Of a stretch of 64,000 nt of DNA, positions 1 through 10,807 are shown piece after piece (positions within the stretch are counted from its first letter, which is position 1; the number at the start of each line of letters is the position of its first letter). The notes under the pieces were generated by a model. The model was given only the letters and a program-made list of their open reading frames with translations, did no database searches and was not told the DNA's origin. The DNA comes from Codonopsis lanceolata. Its lineage: Eukaryota > Streptophyta > Magnoliopsida > Asterales > Campanulaceae. Position numbers and translations under genes: made by a program. The stretch covers positions 63,867,631 through 63,931,630 of the forward strand of contig CM028379.1 of NCBI GenBank assembly GCA_013146195.2, given 5' to 3'.

Positions 1-112
1 TGTGAGGCCCTATGAGACTCTTGTTGGTATTGCTTGCTTCCTTCAATGAATTGGCGATTTGTTTTGCCCCATATGTCCATGGCACATCACGTGTTGTTCG
101 TTCGGGGTTTTT

Positions 113-1381
113 CTATAGTATTAACTCATACGTAGATTCTTCCTCGATCCGAATGGCGAGCGAACTTGGAGGTGTACCAATTTCTAGGGTTCCTTTGTGT
201 ATATCTTCATCAACGCGACTCCAATCTCCACTATTTTTTGAAATTGCATATGGGAGATATCGCATGTGCTCCGTGTAAATGGGTCGGAGGTTTTTGATGA
301 ACATTCTCGCATGATTCGCTGATCAGTCCGCTCCAAAGTCCGGCGACTTTATCCTTCCATCCGGCCGCAAATCTCGCGAATGTTTCATTTTCCTTTTGGG
401 TGCATGCCTCAAGTTCCCTTTTATTTTCAGTGGTGGTATTATCTTTGTACCTTCTAGGAACCCTTCAATGATTTGGTCCCAAGTGTCCATGGTGCTATCA
501 TCCGCTAGCATTAACATTGCTTAGCACCCCTATCAAGGTGAGGTGAAAATTGGAGGCCATGGCTTCGAAACTAGCCCCTCTTGATTGCATGCCAGTAGAG
601 TAAGATTTTAGGTAGGAGATAGGGCATCCAGTCCCGTCGAATTTTTCTATGTCGGGCATTTTGAAATTTGGGGGTAGCATGGCTGAAGGTTTTAGAAGTT
701 AATGCCTTCATAGAAAATTTTCCTTTGTCCAGAGCTTCGAGCATCATACTTTTTAGGTTCTCCATGTCTGCTTCCATTTTGGTGGGAGGGGGAATTGGAT
801 TTTGGTATATGCTGGTAGGACTAGGAAAGGCTGGGTTAGTTTCTGGCTGTGGTATTTGGTAAGGATTTTGAGGAGGCGTTTTGTAAGGGTTTTGGTAAGG
901 ATTTTGGTTTTGGGTAGGATTTGGATTTTGGGTTGGATAGGATTTTTGGGCTGGGTATGGATTTTGGGTTGGATGTGGATTTTGGGTTGGATATGGATTT
1001 TGGGTTGGATGTGGATTTTGGGTTGGATGTGGATTTTGGATTGAATATGGAGGAGAGGATGGGTAAGGGTTGACATTTGGGTAGTAGGGAGTTGGTGGAG
1101 GTTTAGGATTTGGAGTGATGACAGTATTTGGCGGGTTAGTGTTTGGCTGAGAAATTGAGTTTAGAGGCACATGGAGGGTTGATGCTTCCTGTGGGACTGC
1201 AGGGGAAGATTACCTCACCACTGGATTTCAAGCTTTGTATCAGATTTTTCATTTGGTTCATTATACGATCAGCCGTTGCACCCAAGTTTTGGTCTAGCCA
1301 CTGCTGCATTGCCGGAGTTGGAGTATACCCCGGAGCCCCTGCATCTGTACCCATGGCGGACTGTTCACTTTCTGCTGCCAT
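113..1381 (-). pseudogene. Ty3/gypsy gag, frameshifted
   Basis: The minus strand encodes gag pieces in shifting frames. From 1381 an N-terminus (MAAESEQSAMGTDAG) is followed by a Pro/Asn/Gln-rich tandem linker. A core piece reads MPDIEKFDGTG, then LKSYST and NFHLTL (about 680-500). A further piece has TWDQIIEGFLEG (about 517-440), and the last has MFIKNLRPIYTEHM (from 304). This order matches the retrotransposon gag domain that packages element RNA in virus-like particles. The conserved stretch between NFHLTL and TWDQ is missing or out of frame, so no working Gag can be made. It continues past the left edge. The assignment to gypsy gag is strong; the exact lineage is inferred. Confidence 0.75.
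928..1045 (-). repeat. 18-bp tandem repeat coding for NP(H/Y)PTQ units in gag
   Basis: About six units of 18 bp (plus strand TTGGGTTGGATATGGATT and variants) give a six-residue repeat Asn-Pro-His/Tyr-Pro-Thr-Gln on the minus strand, inside the gag N-terminal linker. The period is a multiple of three, so unit gain or loss keeps frame. Confidence 0.8.
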
Positions 1382-1837
1382 ACTATCTAGATCTGTACTC
1401 TCTGTTTACGCCTTATCTCGATCTACTTACGATACCCTATGTTCTGAATTCTGCACTTGTTTCCCGTACCAACCGGCCAGTACTGTCTCTGCCTTTCCAA
1501 ATTCAGGCCAGGTTTCTGAGGAAAATGAGTTTGGATGTATCAGAAGGTTGGCTGAAGGCTTTCTGGGCTTGGAGTACAGCGTGCCTTTATTAGTATATTT
1601 TATTATTTATTATTATCCCTACAAATTGACCGAATAAGCACTGCTTAATTTTGACAGATCTCGGACTTTTCCTCGAACAATGGATTCTTTCTCCGAGTAT
1701 AGGACCAACGTATTCCACACGCCTTTCGACTCCCGAGATCGGATCCCGAGCGAAGGGCCTATACTCTTTCCGGAATCCACCATTCGAAATGATCTACGTC
1801 GAGCATTAGAAAATAATAAATCAGCCCCAGTGTATTT

Positions 1838-1960
1838 TTTGACTTGCGCATTTTTTTTTACTTGCACACATTTTTTTTTACCTGCGCACAATTTTTTTTT
1901 GACTTGCGCACACTTTTTTTTTTTGACTTGCGCACACTTTTTTTTTTTGACTTTTTTTTT
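1838..1960. repeat. T-rich tandem array, ~27-bp units
   Basis: Four to five units of (T)8-10 plus ACTTGCGCACA-like spacer. On the minus strand they translate as lysine runs split by CAQV. The variation in T-run length suggests slippage. It lies in the leader of the gypsy element. Confidence 0.75.
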
Positions 1961-2329
1961 TTGGGGGCGACCCACGATTTAAAATGCAAAAATCGGTCGG
2001 TCTTTGAAGTGTCACGATAATCTATATGCGATCCTAACGTTGGTTCATGCGGGGGTAGGGGCCATGGTGTAGGGTAGCGATTCGAATATATGTTATATGC
2101 ATGTGCGCGTGTGTGCGGTATCTAAAAAGCAAAATTTTTTTCAGATATAGAAATAGAGAATAAAACATATATAGCATGTCTTGCTGTTATTTATGGATTT
2201 TCTCGGCTTTTTAGATTTGAGCGTGAGCAAGCAAGCATACCATCAAGAAATAGAAAGAAAAGTGGGGAATCTATCTATCTCTATTAATTACAAATGGGTC
2301 CTAATCCCCAAAATAAAATAGAGAATGAA

Positions 2330-2332
<3 letters not shown>

Positions 2333-2396
<64 letters not shown>
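2333..2396. repeat. (AT)n microsatellite
   Basis: About 64 bp of pure AT dinucleotides, followed by a shorter AT run near 2521-2544. Confidence 0.97.
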
Positions 2397-2399
<3 letters not shown>

Positions 2400-2522
2400 C
2401 GAAATAAAAATAAAACATAATAAAGTAATAAATAGGGCCGAAAATGAAACAATATTAAAAAAATAAAGCCCCAGCCCTTTTGTTGTGTTGCCCGGAAATT
2501 ATTGTACATAAAATATTGTGCA

Positions 2523-2553
<31 letters not shown>

Positions 2554-2789
2554 TTTTGCAATTTTTTTTTGAAAAATACGAATATTTTCAAGTATATACA
2601 TAACAGTGATTGGAAAGAAACAACTGCAAGATGGAGGATCATATCCACAAATATAGACACGGATGTTAAAGGAACACAAATATTCAAGTGTTTAAATTAA
2701 TATAACAAGCATACTTTAGCCAGAAACAAAAGAAAAAAAAAGTTTTGGTTTACGAGTCTAGCCTCCATTTTTATTTAAAATAAAAAGAT

Positions 2790-2806
2790 CTCCCAAACAG
2801 TCGCCA
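2790..2806 (-). other. Candidate primer-binding site
   Basis: The minus strand from 2806 reads TGGCGACTGTTTGGGAG. From memory this resembles the TGGCGACTC...GGGGA primer-binding sequence after the 5' LTR of plant Tat/Ogre elements. A second, poorer copy (TGGCGACTCTAAAAC) occurs on the same strand near 3346-3332, so which one is the true site is open. Confidence 0.4.
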
Positions 2807-4580
2807 CTTGTGGGTTTCCGGAAATGTGCTCCGCGCGCGCCTTTGGATAGGGGTGCGCGTGCGTGCATGCGGTGACATCCGCGCTCTTCACCCTCCTTTT
2901 TCTAGGGGAGGGACGAAATCAAAAGTGCGAGAAGGAGTCTTTGTCGAATAGCGCGTTGCGAATGCGCCTCGGTTGCCTTTAGTGGATTTTGATCCAATAT
3001 GGGAGCTTTGAGTTTCTATGTCAAGTTATCCCTTTTTAGGGGATACCGGGATATAGGAATGCATCACCCTTCTATTCCCATTCTCCTTTTTAGGGAAAGC
3101 GTGAAAGTGCAAGGAAGGAATGTTGCGGCGCCCACTATGGATTTTATGAAAATAGCCTTATGGCCTATTTCGGATCACTATGGGTGCTTTGGGTTTTCTA
3201 CGTCAAGTTATCCCTTGTTTAGGGGATACCAGGACATAGGAATACATCACCTTTCCATTCCCATTTTCCCTTTTTTGGGGAGAAAGCGAAAAGTGCAAGG
3301 AAAGATGTTGCGAGGCCCACTTGGATCCAAAATGTTTTAGAGTCGCCATCTTTATTTTAAGGAATAAATAAAGCAAAACCAAAAAGAAAACCGAGAGATA
3401 ATGAAAACGGGTTCGGAGGCTAAGTTCGAGTTGGGAAGGTGCTAGCACCCAACTCGCCCTTTCGATCTCAAAATAGTTTTTGGCTAAAGTATGCTTTTGT
3501 TATATTTATTTAACGATAAATAAAGCATTAGCGCCTACAAATACATCCATTGTGTCTACATTATTCTGAGACTTGCAATGTCTCTTTTACAAATTAATTA
3601 CAAATATACTTGAAAATATTTGGCCATAATAACGGCTACATTTAGTACTATTTCCTAACTAAATCCGGGCATCACAACTGCTTATATATCTACATTGGGC
3701 CGGATTGGAAATAATACTTTTACAAATGAAAGCTTTAAAACAAAACTTACTGACAGCCTAGGGTGTGCTCGCTCTGTCCTTCAGGGAGAGGGAGTCTTTT
3801 TGTTGTTGTGTGTTGTGAAGATTCGGGCAGAGTGGCTTTTTCCGAAAGTTAATTTTGGCCTCGGGATTTGGGCGGAAATGCTTGTTTGTGTTTGGTTGTT
3901 TGTTGGCTTGAGGTAATTTGAAATCGAGGCGGAATAACGGCTTATTTCTGGTTGATTTGGCCTTTTAAATCGGGCAGAGCAACTGCTCTTTCCACGATTT
4001 TTGGACCGGGGAAATAGGGTGGATACCTAGCTGGGGGGGCTAAGGCTCATTTCTACCGGTTGGTTTTGTGTTTGGAAGATGTTTGGCAGGGTTTCGAGGC
4101 TTTTTGAGGTGATCGCTCACTATCTCACTTCGCTCTCTATTTCTCCAGCGTAACAAGAACGCGGAGAATTTTTATCGAAGAAAAGGTGTGCTGAATGAAG
4201 AGACGGCGGCCTGTATTTATAGGAGGAATTGAGGACACGCTGGGAATTAAAATTCCTTCCTTGTGCATCAGCCGACTTATACACAGTGCGGGAGAGATTG
4301 CACTTTACGGCGAATGAGGGAGAGAACTGGGCGCAGCACAGCACAAAATTGGGCGCAGCCAACCAAATTGGGTGCCATGCCCAATTTTGGTGATGGTGGC
4401 GCCTAATTTTCAAAGATCCCATTTTTTGTATACTTTGGTCCCTGCAGTTCGTCCTTTTGCGCATCCTGCTTTGTTCTTTTGCACTTTTGACCATGTAACT
4501 TGACATTTGTTAATGTTTTAACATGTCTTGATATTTTATGTCATGTCACATACCAGGGGTACGAAATTGGGGTGTCTACA
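2807..4580 (-). repeat. Candidate 5' LTR of the gypsy element
   Basis: The outer end at 4580 begins TGTAGACACCCC on the minus strand. The inner boundary is set at the PBS-like site, giving about 1.77 kb. The partner LTR is outside the window, so the extent cannot be confirmed by comparison. The span contains a 180-bp duplication (2999-3325) and no protein that I recognise. Confidence 0.45.
2999..3325. repeat. Two-copy 180-bp tandem duplication
   Basis: Starting near 2999 (TATGGGAGCTTTGAG) and near 3179 (TATGGGTGCTTTGGG) the sequence repeats with the same landmarks: TCAAGTTATCCC, AGGGGATACC and a GTGCAAGGAA end. It lies in the presumed LTR. Confidence 0.8.
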
Positions 4581-7090
4581 GGTACCTGTGTTTTACTCAC
4601 ATTTTTTTTGTTCTGAATCCACAATAACAAACATAACTCTGTTGTCAACCCAACAGCAAACCAATCCTTAAATATTAGTACTTCTTATTCGATGAAATAC
4701 AATTCTGAGGAGATGAAACCAGGATCTTTTTTTCTTAAATAATAGTCTTATGAATCTGATCTACTCATGTTGATCAAATTTATATGTGAACATTGCACCT
4801 AAAAGGATAACATTTCATGTCAAAGACTTTTTGTGCTAAAATACTAAATTGACTCTTATCATAATATTGATTTATACCAAATATCTACTCAAAGTAAATA
4901 TTTAGTATATGATTAGATAGTTGGCACTAACTCAATTCTATATCTACTGGTATAACAACTGGTATCTATATTTGTTGGTATCAATTGCTATCATTATGAC
5001 TAGACCAATTGGTATCTTAAACTGAATTCAACTCAGTTAAAAGAACCTTATTCCGCACCATAAGTTTTTAAAGAGTACTGGTAAAACCTCATGAGAAGAA
5101 ATATTTTTGAGAATAAGAATACCTATGTCTTTGGATTTCTTTAGAAAGGCCGATGCTCTCAACGCAACTCCTTTCTCAGGAATGTAAGATATAACCTTAA
5201 CCCCTGATGTTTTGGTGAATCTTTATTTTCTCCAATGTCCTTTAAGACCAGGTCTCATTACAAAATGTTATACATCAGTAGACTTTATATCTACTGCTGA
5301 TGACACTATGACCTTATGAGGAACAAGCAACATATGCACTTCAACTCTAGGTCAATATTTCTTTTGTCCGCTGTTCTTTCCCATCAAGACAATACTGTTC
5401 GTAATCTTTTCATTATTTCTCTTGTCTTGGTTTGATGACTGTCTTGTGTGACTTGTAGTCATCATCTTAACTGTTGATTAAGAAGATTAATCTGTGTTTT
5501 CAGTTCTTTCAAATACCAAATTAAGAATGAGCAACTTGTGTCTTTGTGATACAAGTGCTCTGACTAAAATGACATTTACCTTCTATTTCGTCTCTAGTGC
5601 TCTCCTCAATTAATTGGGATTCCTTTGAGGAGAAGCATAGTCATCAGTTAATTCCTGCCGATGAAGCTTCTGGTTTTTCCTTCCAGTAGCCAAGGCACGA
5701 AAAGGAAGATTTGCTGACATTTTCTTCATATCTTCAGCATACCTTCATATCAGCTGTTTCATTGTTATTCAGCAAATCTTCACATCTACTAAACTCATTC
5801 ACTCCATTTCTACAACTATTGATATCTCTAGCAGATAAATTTTCGCTTAGATCTTCAATTGATATCAGTAGACATTCATCGCTGCAAATATCAAGTGGTA
5901 TCAACAGACTTTCACCTCTGCTGATCTCACCTTCCTATTCACAATTGGTTTCGACAAACTTTCATCTCTGCTGATCAACCCTTTTTCATCTCAAAACCAT
6001 CCAGGCTGACCCAATATCAGTAAGCTTCCGCATCAACTGATCTCCATACATCAACTCCCGTATCAGCAGATCTTACTTCTACTGATCTCTTCCTCATTCC
6101 AAAATTGGTATCTTGCCGACATAATCTCTACATGTTCCGGTTTATTTCAGGAATTGGTATCTTAAGGAACCTTTGCATTCTTTGCTTCAGCTATAACTTT
6201 TGGGATAATTGGTAGCTCTGATACTAATAAATTCATTCATTTCAATTGGTATCATTGCTGATATCATCTACCAATTGAGTTTTAAACTCAGGAAAAGTCT
6301 CTAAAAAACAGTCAATGAACAGGAAAACTCTTTTCTACTTCCTGAACAGGCTACGAGACAAATGCTAGTAGAAATTGCTCTTTCATATATAAAAATCCCT
6401 TGCAGTCTATAGAGTACTCCATTCATATACTTTCTAGCAACACTTACCAATGGAAAATTCAAGATGTTCTGATCTTCATTTCTTGATATATTTCTTTGGT
6501 GTTTACTGTCTGAAGTAGTCAACGTGATTTTTCGCGTGTCCTAGAACTTCTATTAAGACTGCTATCTTTATGTTCTACTTCCTCATTCCATTATTTTTCT
6601 AAGGAAAATTCCTTATAATTACCTCAATTCTAAAAGTCAGCAAAATTCCTTTCCTTCTGACATCAAAACACTCTTTTTGATTAATTAAATTCTATTGATG
6701 CTAAAATTAATCTTTATAGTTTAAAACTCATTAATTATATTCCCAACAAACAATATCTTCGAAAATCTTTTCAAACCGGAATATTTAATGAAGACTTAAT
6801 TAAGCTACATGAATTGGCACTCCTTAATGAAAATTTGTCCTTTCGAGAGAGCGGCGTGACAATTTCAATTAATAACTGTCGCTCCAACCACTTATCATAA
6901 ATTCTATGTCTATCTTGGAACTGACACCCTTAGAAACGATTCATTAAAACACTTCGCTCAATAAAACCTTCCTAAATCTACTTTAACTGATTCTACATTC
7001 AATACATCTTTTCTGTCACTCCTTCTATCTAGAGTCTTATAGTCTTATTCTTCTTATATCAAATCTTTCTTCAGTCCTTCAAATTCTTTC
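4581..7090. other. Retrotransposon-derived DNA without intact genes
   Basis: AT-rich DNA directly outside the gypsy LTR. From about 4900 to 6250 it is full of short recurring phrases such as TTGGTATC, CAGTAGA and CTACTGAT, giving a low-complexity texture but no clean period. All six frames are full of stops. Its position before a plant-transposon-type ORF and a copia-like LTR suggests interior of a decayed plus-strand LTR element, which is an inference. Confidence 0.4.
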
Positions 7091-7949
7091 ATGGCTTCTT
7101 CTGCCGGAAGTAATTCTAGTATTTCCATACCTACCTCTCGACCCTCTATGCCTAATAGTTTCTCTAATAGAGTAGGAGATCATACATATATTCTAGGTTG
7201 AACTATTCAGGCAGAGCAATTTCTTCTTAACAACTCTGTAGGTGGTACATTAGTTGACCTCTTTCACCGCTCTGGACTCATCTCCATCCTCTCTTTTCAA
7301 GAAGAATTCTACAGCCTTTGGTTGGTCGATGAATTCTATTCTAGGATGACGATGACTAGTAATGGCAACCGTCTCTTTGGCCGTATTAGAGGCACATGTG
7401 TTGTGCTTAATACCAGAAGCCTTTCGCGAGTGTTTCAACTATCCCTAGATGGCCCTTCGTTATTGATGATGGTATCGTCAACGGGTCATGACTTCGAAGA
7501 ACTGGAGTCAACGCTGCCGATAACAATCGTACAATGGACATCAACATATATCCTCTTGATTTGTACTGCATCAGTGAAATTTTGAACCATTGTCTTCTGT
7601 TCTATAGGACTGGGTCAAGAATCTTCACCAGAAGACTTCAGAACCTCAACATTGAGGTTCTTGAATCATTAGACCTAAACTAGACCGAAGTAGTCTTCAC
7701 GCTCATCAGACACTCAGTTCAGCGAGGAAATTTTTGCTCGGTCTTCGGTCTAGAAAGTATGCAAGGATCATCAGTTTCTTCCTATGCTTTATCCTGACGA
7801 TTCAACAAACGGCCCAGGATGAAGAACGCCTACCTGTCCAAGATGATATGCTAATAACTCCTGAGATATTTGGCAACAGGAGCCTTTCAAACGCTGAAGA
7901 AAATCTTTATTTAGAATTTAGTTCTAGGAGTTCTGGAGATTCCAACTAG
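7091..7949 (+). pseudogene. Plant LTR-retrotransposon ORF ('putative plant transposon protein' type), broken
   Basis: An ATG at 7091 opens MASSAGSNSSIS, a Ser-rich start common in plant retrotransposon ORFs of unknown role. One stop falls at about 7198. The next readable stretch has LVDEFYSRM and then RIRGTCVVLNTRSLSRVF, which resembles the 'FY-x-N ... V-G-x-x-I' pattern of the uncharacterised transposon protein found in large LTR elements. Later pieces (ISEILNHCLL, then FARSSV and LITPEIFGNRSL) are in other frames, so the gene is dead. I infer it belongs to the element whose LTR starts at 9192. The family assignment is from memory and moderate at best; the function of intact relatives is not established. 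Confidence 0.45.
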
Positions 7950-9191
7950 ATATATTCCTTCCTTCTTACCTTTTACCATATATATCTTTCCTCTTTCCAT
8001 AATCCATCTTAAACTTTTTTTTCTCATAACATTTGAATCTATCAATAATTGGTATCCACTTGACATTATATATCCTCAAGACCAAAAAATTGGTACAACA
8101 CTAAAAATTGGTATAAGAACAACAATTAATTTTTCAATTAATGCTTGCAACCATTAAGGAGGAGATATTTTTCAAATGACATATACAACGGTCATTTTCT
8201 CAACCATTAAGGAAGAGCATAACCATAGGAGGAGAAACCACTTTAAGAGGAGGGAACATTTACAAAATAAGGAAGAGAAAACTCATAACTCATAGCATAA
8301 TTAGTTAATCATATCAACATTCTAGGAAACAATCTCTTTAAGAAATAATTGGTATTTAAGGTGAAGAAGACAACCTATTGAGGTAAAACACTTACCCCTT
8401 TAAGATGAATCTTAGTGATACATCTTCTGCCTTTGTGGCACATTTGTTGAAATAAGCTTGTACTGCTTAACAACTCTGTTGATTTTCTCATCAGTAGAGT
8501 TCTTATCTATTTCAACGAATAAAATTGGTTTACTTATTGAAGGATGATTTCTTTATAACCTTGTTGACTCTCTTATCAGCAGTGTTCCCTACATCTTCAA
8601 TAAAAACGTCTATAGAACAGTATACTTGAAATAATCTTTTTAAATACATATTTCCTCAAATCAAGGTAGCTGTTCAAACTCTTTCAAAATATGATACCAA
8701 GTCTGCTTTCAAAAATATTCTATCTCAACAGTCCTTACAAAATTCTTTAAACAACTGGTTTCATACAGTTAACAACTGATGTCACACAGTTTAAAAAATT
8801 GGTATCAGCAATCCTTCAAATGAAATGCTTAAACTTTATTCTTTACGTTAAGGATTTGCTATTCCTTCTTGTCAAAATATACTTTTCATATACAAAAACT
8901 CTTATGCAAGAAAGGAATCAAAAACGTTTTAGATCTTGCTCAAAGAACATTTATATCTCATAAATGATCTAAAAATGTTTCTCTATTGCTTTCAGTACTT
9001 TTGATTTATCGAGTTTGTAATTTAGCAATAGGCGACTATACATAAGTCATCGCTTGTAAAGTCAACATAAGACATACCTTTAGATAAAATGACTATTCAT
9101 TGTGGGCATGTTATTACTATGACTTGATAGAATTCTTTAGTGCTTCATGTATATGTCATTGAGTAATGGTTCCAAGCAAATATGAGGAGAT
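7950..9191. other. Gene-free spacer before a copia-like LTR
   Basis: AT-rich, stop-filled sequence with recurring TTGGTATC phrases and short purine runs (for example AAGGAGGAGAT near 8157 and AGAGGAGGGAAC near 8238). It ends at a short purine stretch ATGAGGAGAT directly before 9192, a weak polypurine tract. No gene is seen. Confidence 0.5.
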
Positions 9192-10600
9192 TGTTGGAAT
9201 ATGCCTGCCGATGAACAACTTATTTCTTTGTATATTCCGAACACTTTAATTTTCTTGCTCCCATTACTATGTGTTATAACAAGTGACTAAAAGGGTTGCG
9301 TACTGGTTAGTGTGGCAACTTGTTTCACATCACAAAGGTGTTAGACTAGGAGAGTCCTTGTCTAGTCCTACTCTTTCATGATGATCAGCAGACTAGCGAT
9401 TCCAGTACACCAGCACGAGTAAACTTGCTACAGCGTGAAAAATCTTCCGAAGACAAGTCATCGGCAACTTGCTAAATCGCAAAATATCTTGAAGATTCGT
9501 CACCAACAGACATGCTATGGTTTGATTGTTTATACCGCAACTATGACAACAAGTAGTCCTATCTGCTGGAAGACTCAACTTTCAGAAAGGAACATCATAC
9601 CAACAGACTTAGCTCTATACGAGCTACATAGAGAAAATATTGCAGCTGTTTAAAAACGACAAAATGTTTAAGCCTTAAAAGTCATTCAGACTTTTTAAAA
9701 GGACTGGCATCTCAAATCCTGCAAGATATTCTCTCTCTACATTAGGTTTGGAAAGTTAAAAAAAACATACTTTATTGGACATACCATTTGTCAGTGTACT
9801 ATGCTTCAGACTTACTTTTCAGAGACACGTCAATTCAGTCTGACAAGCAACCATTTAAGATCTACAGAACAAAATCTTTATCCAATAGTCTTCAACGTCA
9901 ACACTATTCCAAACGGATAGAAAATCTCTCAACGATCTAAAGACCCTTGTCTATAAAAGAAAAACTCTTCTCCCCTTCTAACTGGGTGTAAGAGAGGGCA
10001 AGCAGATGAAGATCAGAGCATGATAGAGCTGATCGACAAGGCAGTGAAATCTACAAAGGAAATCGTCTTCAACAATGATTCTCTTAAATCTTCACAAGAG
10101 ATCACAGTGAAAGAACCCAGACCTTAGCAAAACACTTTCTGTGGATTGCTAGGAAGAAAAGAAAAGGAGAAGTGAGAGATCAGAAAATCGCTAGACAGAG
10201 ATCGGTGTCTTGATCAAGAACTTACTTCCTGATTTGAGTTCTTCAACCTCCTTCGAAGATTTCAGTCTCTACCAAAGCTTCAAAGACTTTATTCTTAAGC
10301 TAGAGGCCAAGCACTTCAGATCCGTTTGAAGATAGATCTTGAAAGATGTCAAAAGGAAGATAAATAGCTATCTGTCTGTATTGTATTCATATCTTCAGAT
10401 TTGTATTCCATTGCAAATGTTGTTGATTGTACAATCATCGATCATCATAGGGAGTAAAGTGCCCTGCACTCAGTTGCTCAGATATCTTTTATCTGAACGA
10501 CCTTAAAAATTGTCTTCTCATATCTATCCTTCATTGTCGTCTCCTATTGCTATCTGTACTTAAGAACTTCTTCTATGAATGATTAAGTAAGTATTAAAGT
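9192..10600 (+). repeat. Copia-like LTR, 3' boundary approximate
   Basis: After the purine run ATGAGGAGAT the sequence opens TGTTGGAATATGCC, the style of plant copia LTR starts. About 760 bp in is a TATA box (CTATAAAAG, 9951-9959) followed by a C/T-rich start region, and downstream is a T-rich possible poly(A) region. No second copy lies in the window, so the end near 10600 is a guess and this could be a solo LTR. Confidence 0.5.
9951..9959 (+). promoter_or_regulatory. TATA box in the copia-like LTR
   Basis: CTATAAAAG with a pyrimidine-rich stretch about 15-25 bp downstream, as expected for the U3/R junction of an LTR. It is a probable former retrotransposon promoter reading rightward; current activity is unknown. 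Confidence 0.5.
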
Positions 10601-10807
10601 TTGGACCATGAGGACAGATAATGTACATAGAAAGTCTAGGTTGATGTATTCTGTAAGGTTGTCTATAAATAAACTTTAGATGTTCTTTCATATTGTATCT
10701 TCTTTAAAACTCATCATTGATTCTTTTATGAGCTTTTGTAAACTGTTTTACTTCTCTGAAAGCTATTTTCTCATGACTTTCTATAAACCTGCATTTGGAG
10801 AAGTATT
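10601..10807. other. Short spacer ending in the LINE target duplication
   Basis: AT-rich DNA without a gene, between the LTR and the LINE. It ends with the 15-bp target duplication ATTTGGAGAAGTATT at 10793-10807. Confidence 0.5.

Larger units (their letters stand above)
1382..2789 (-). other. Retrotransposon leader between gag and LTR, no gene
   Basis: The region between the gag start and the PBS-like site holds simple repeats and no recognisable protein. It includes a T-rich tandem array near 1850-1960, an AT tract near 2333-2396 and low-complexity A/T runs. Apparent ORFs here are poly-Lys or Tyr-Ile translations of repeats. Confidence 0.6.
1..4580 (-). mobile_element. Ty3/gypsy retrotransposon, Tat/Ogre-like, 5' part, cut by window edge
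   Basis: Read on the minus strand, an LTR-type end TGTAGACACCCC starts at 4580; a long LTR and leader follow, then a decayed gag running off the window at position 1. The opening TGTAGACACC and a later TGGCGACT motif are, from memory, typical of the plant Tat/Ogre lineage. No protease, reverse transcriptase or integrase lies inside the window, so lineage rests on gag and LTR style only. Many stops and frameshifts show it is old. Confidence 0.65.

Noticed and set aside
802..1044. Plus-strand frame rich in Trp-Ile-Leu-Gly
   Set aside because: It is the antisense of the Pro/Asn/Gln tandem linker in the gypsy gag.
1680..1982. Phe-rich plus-strand frame and its Lys-rich minus-strand partner (1619-1975)
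   Set aside because: They translate the T-rich tandem array in the retrotransposon leader.
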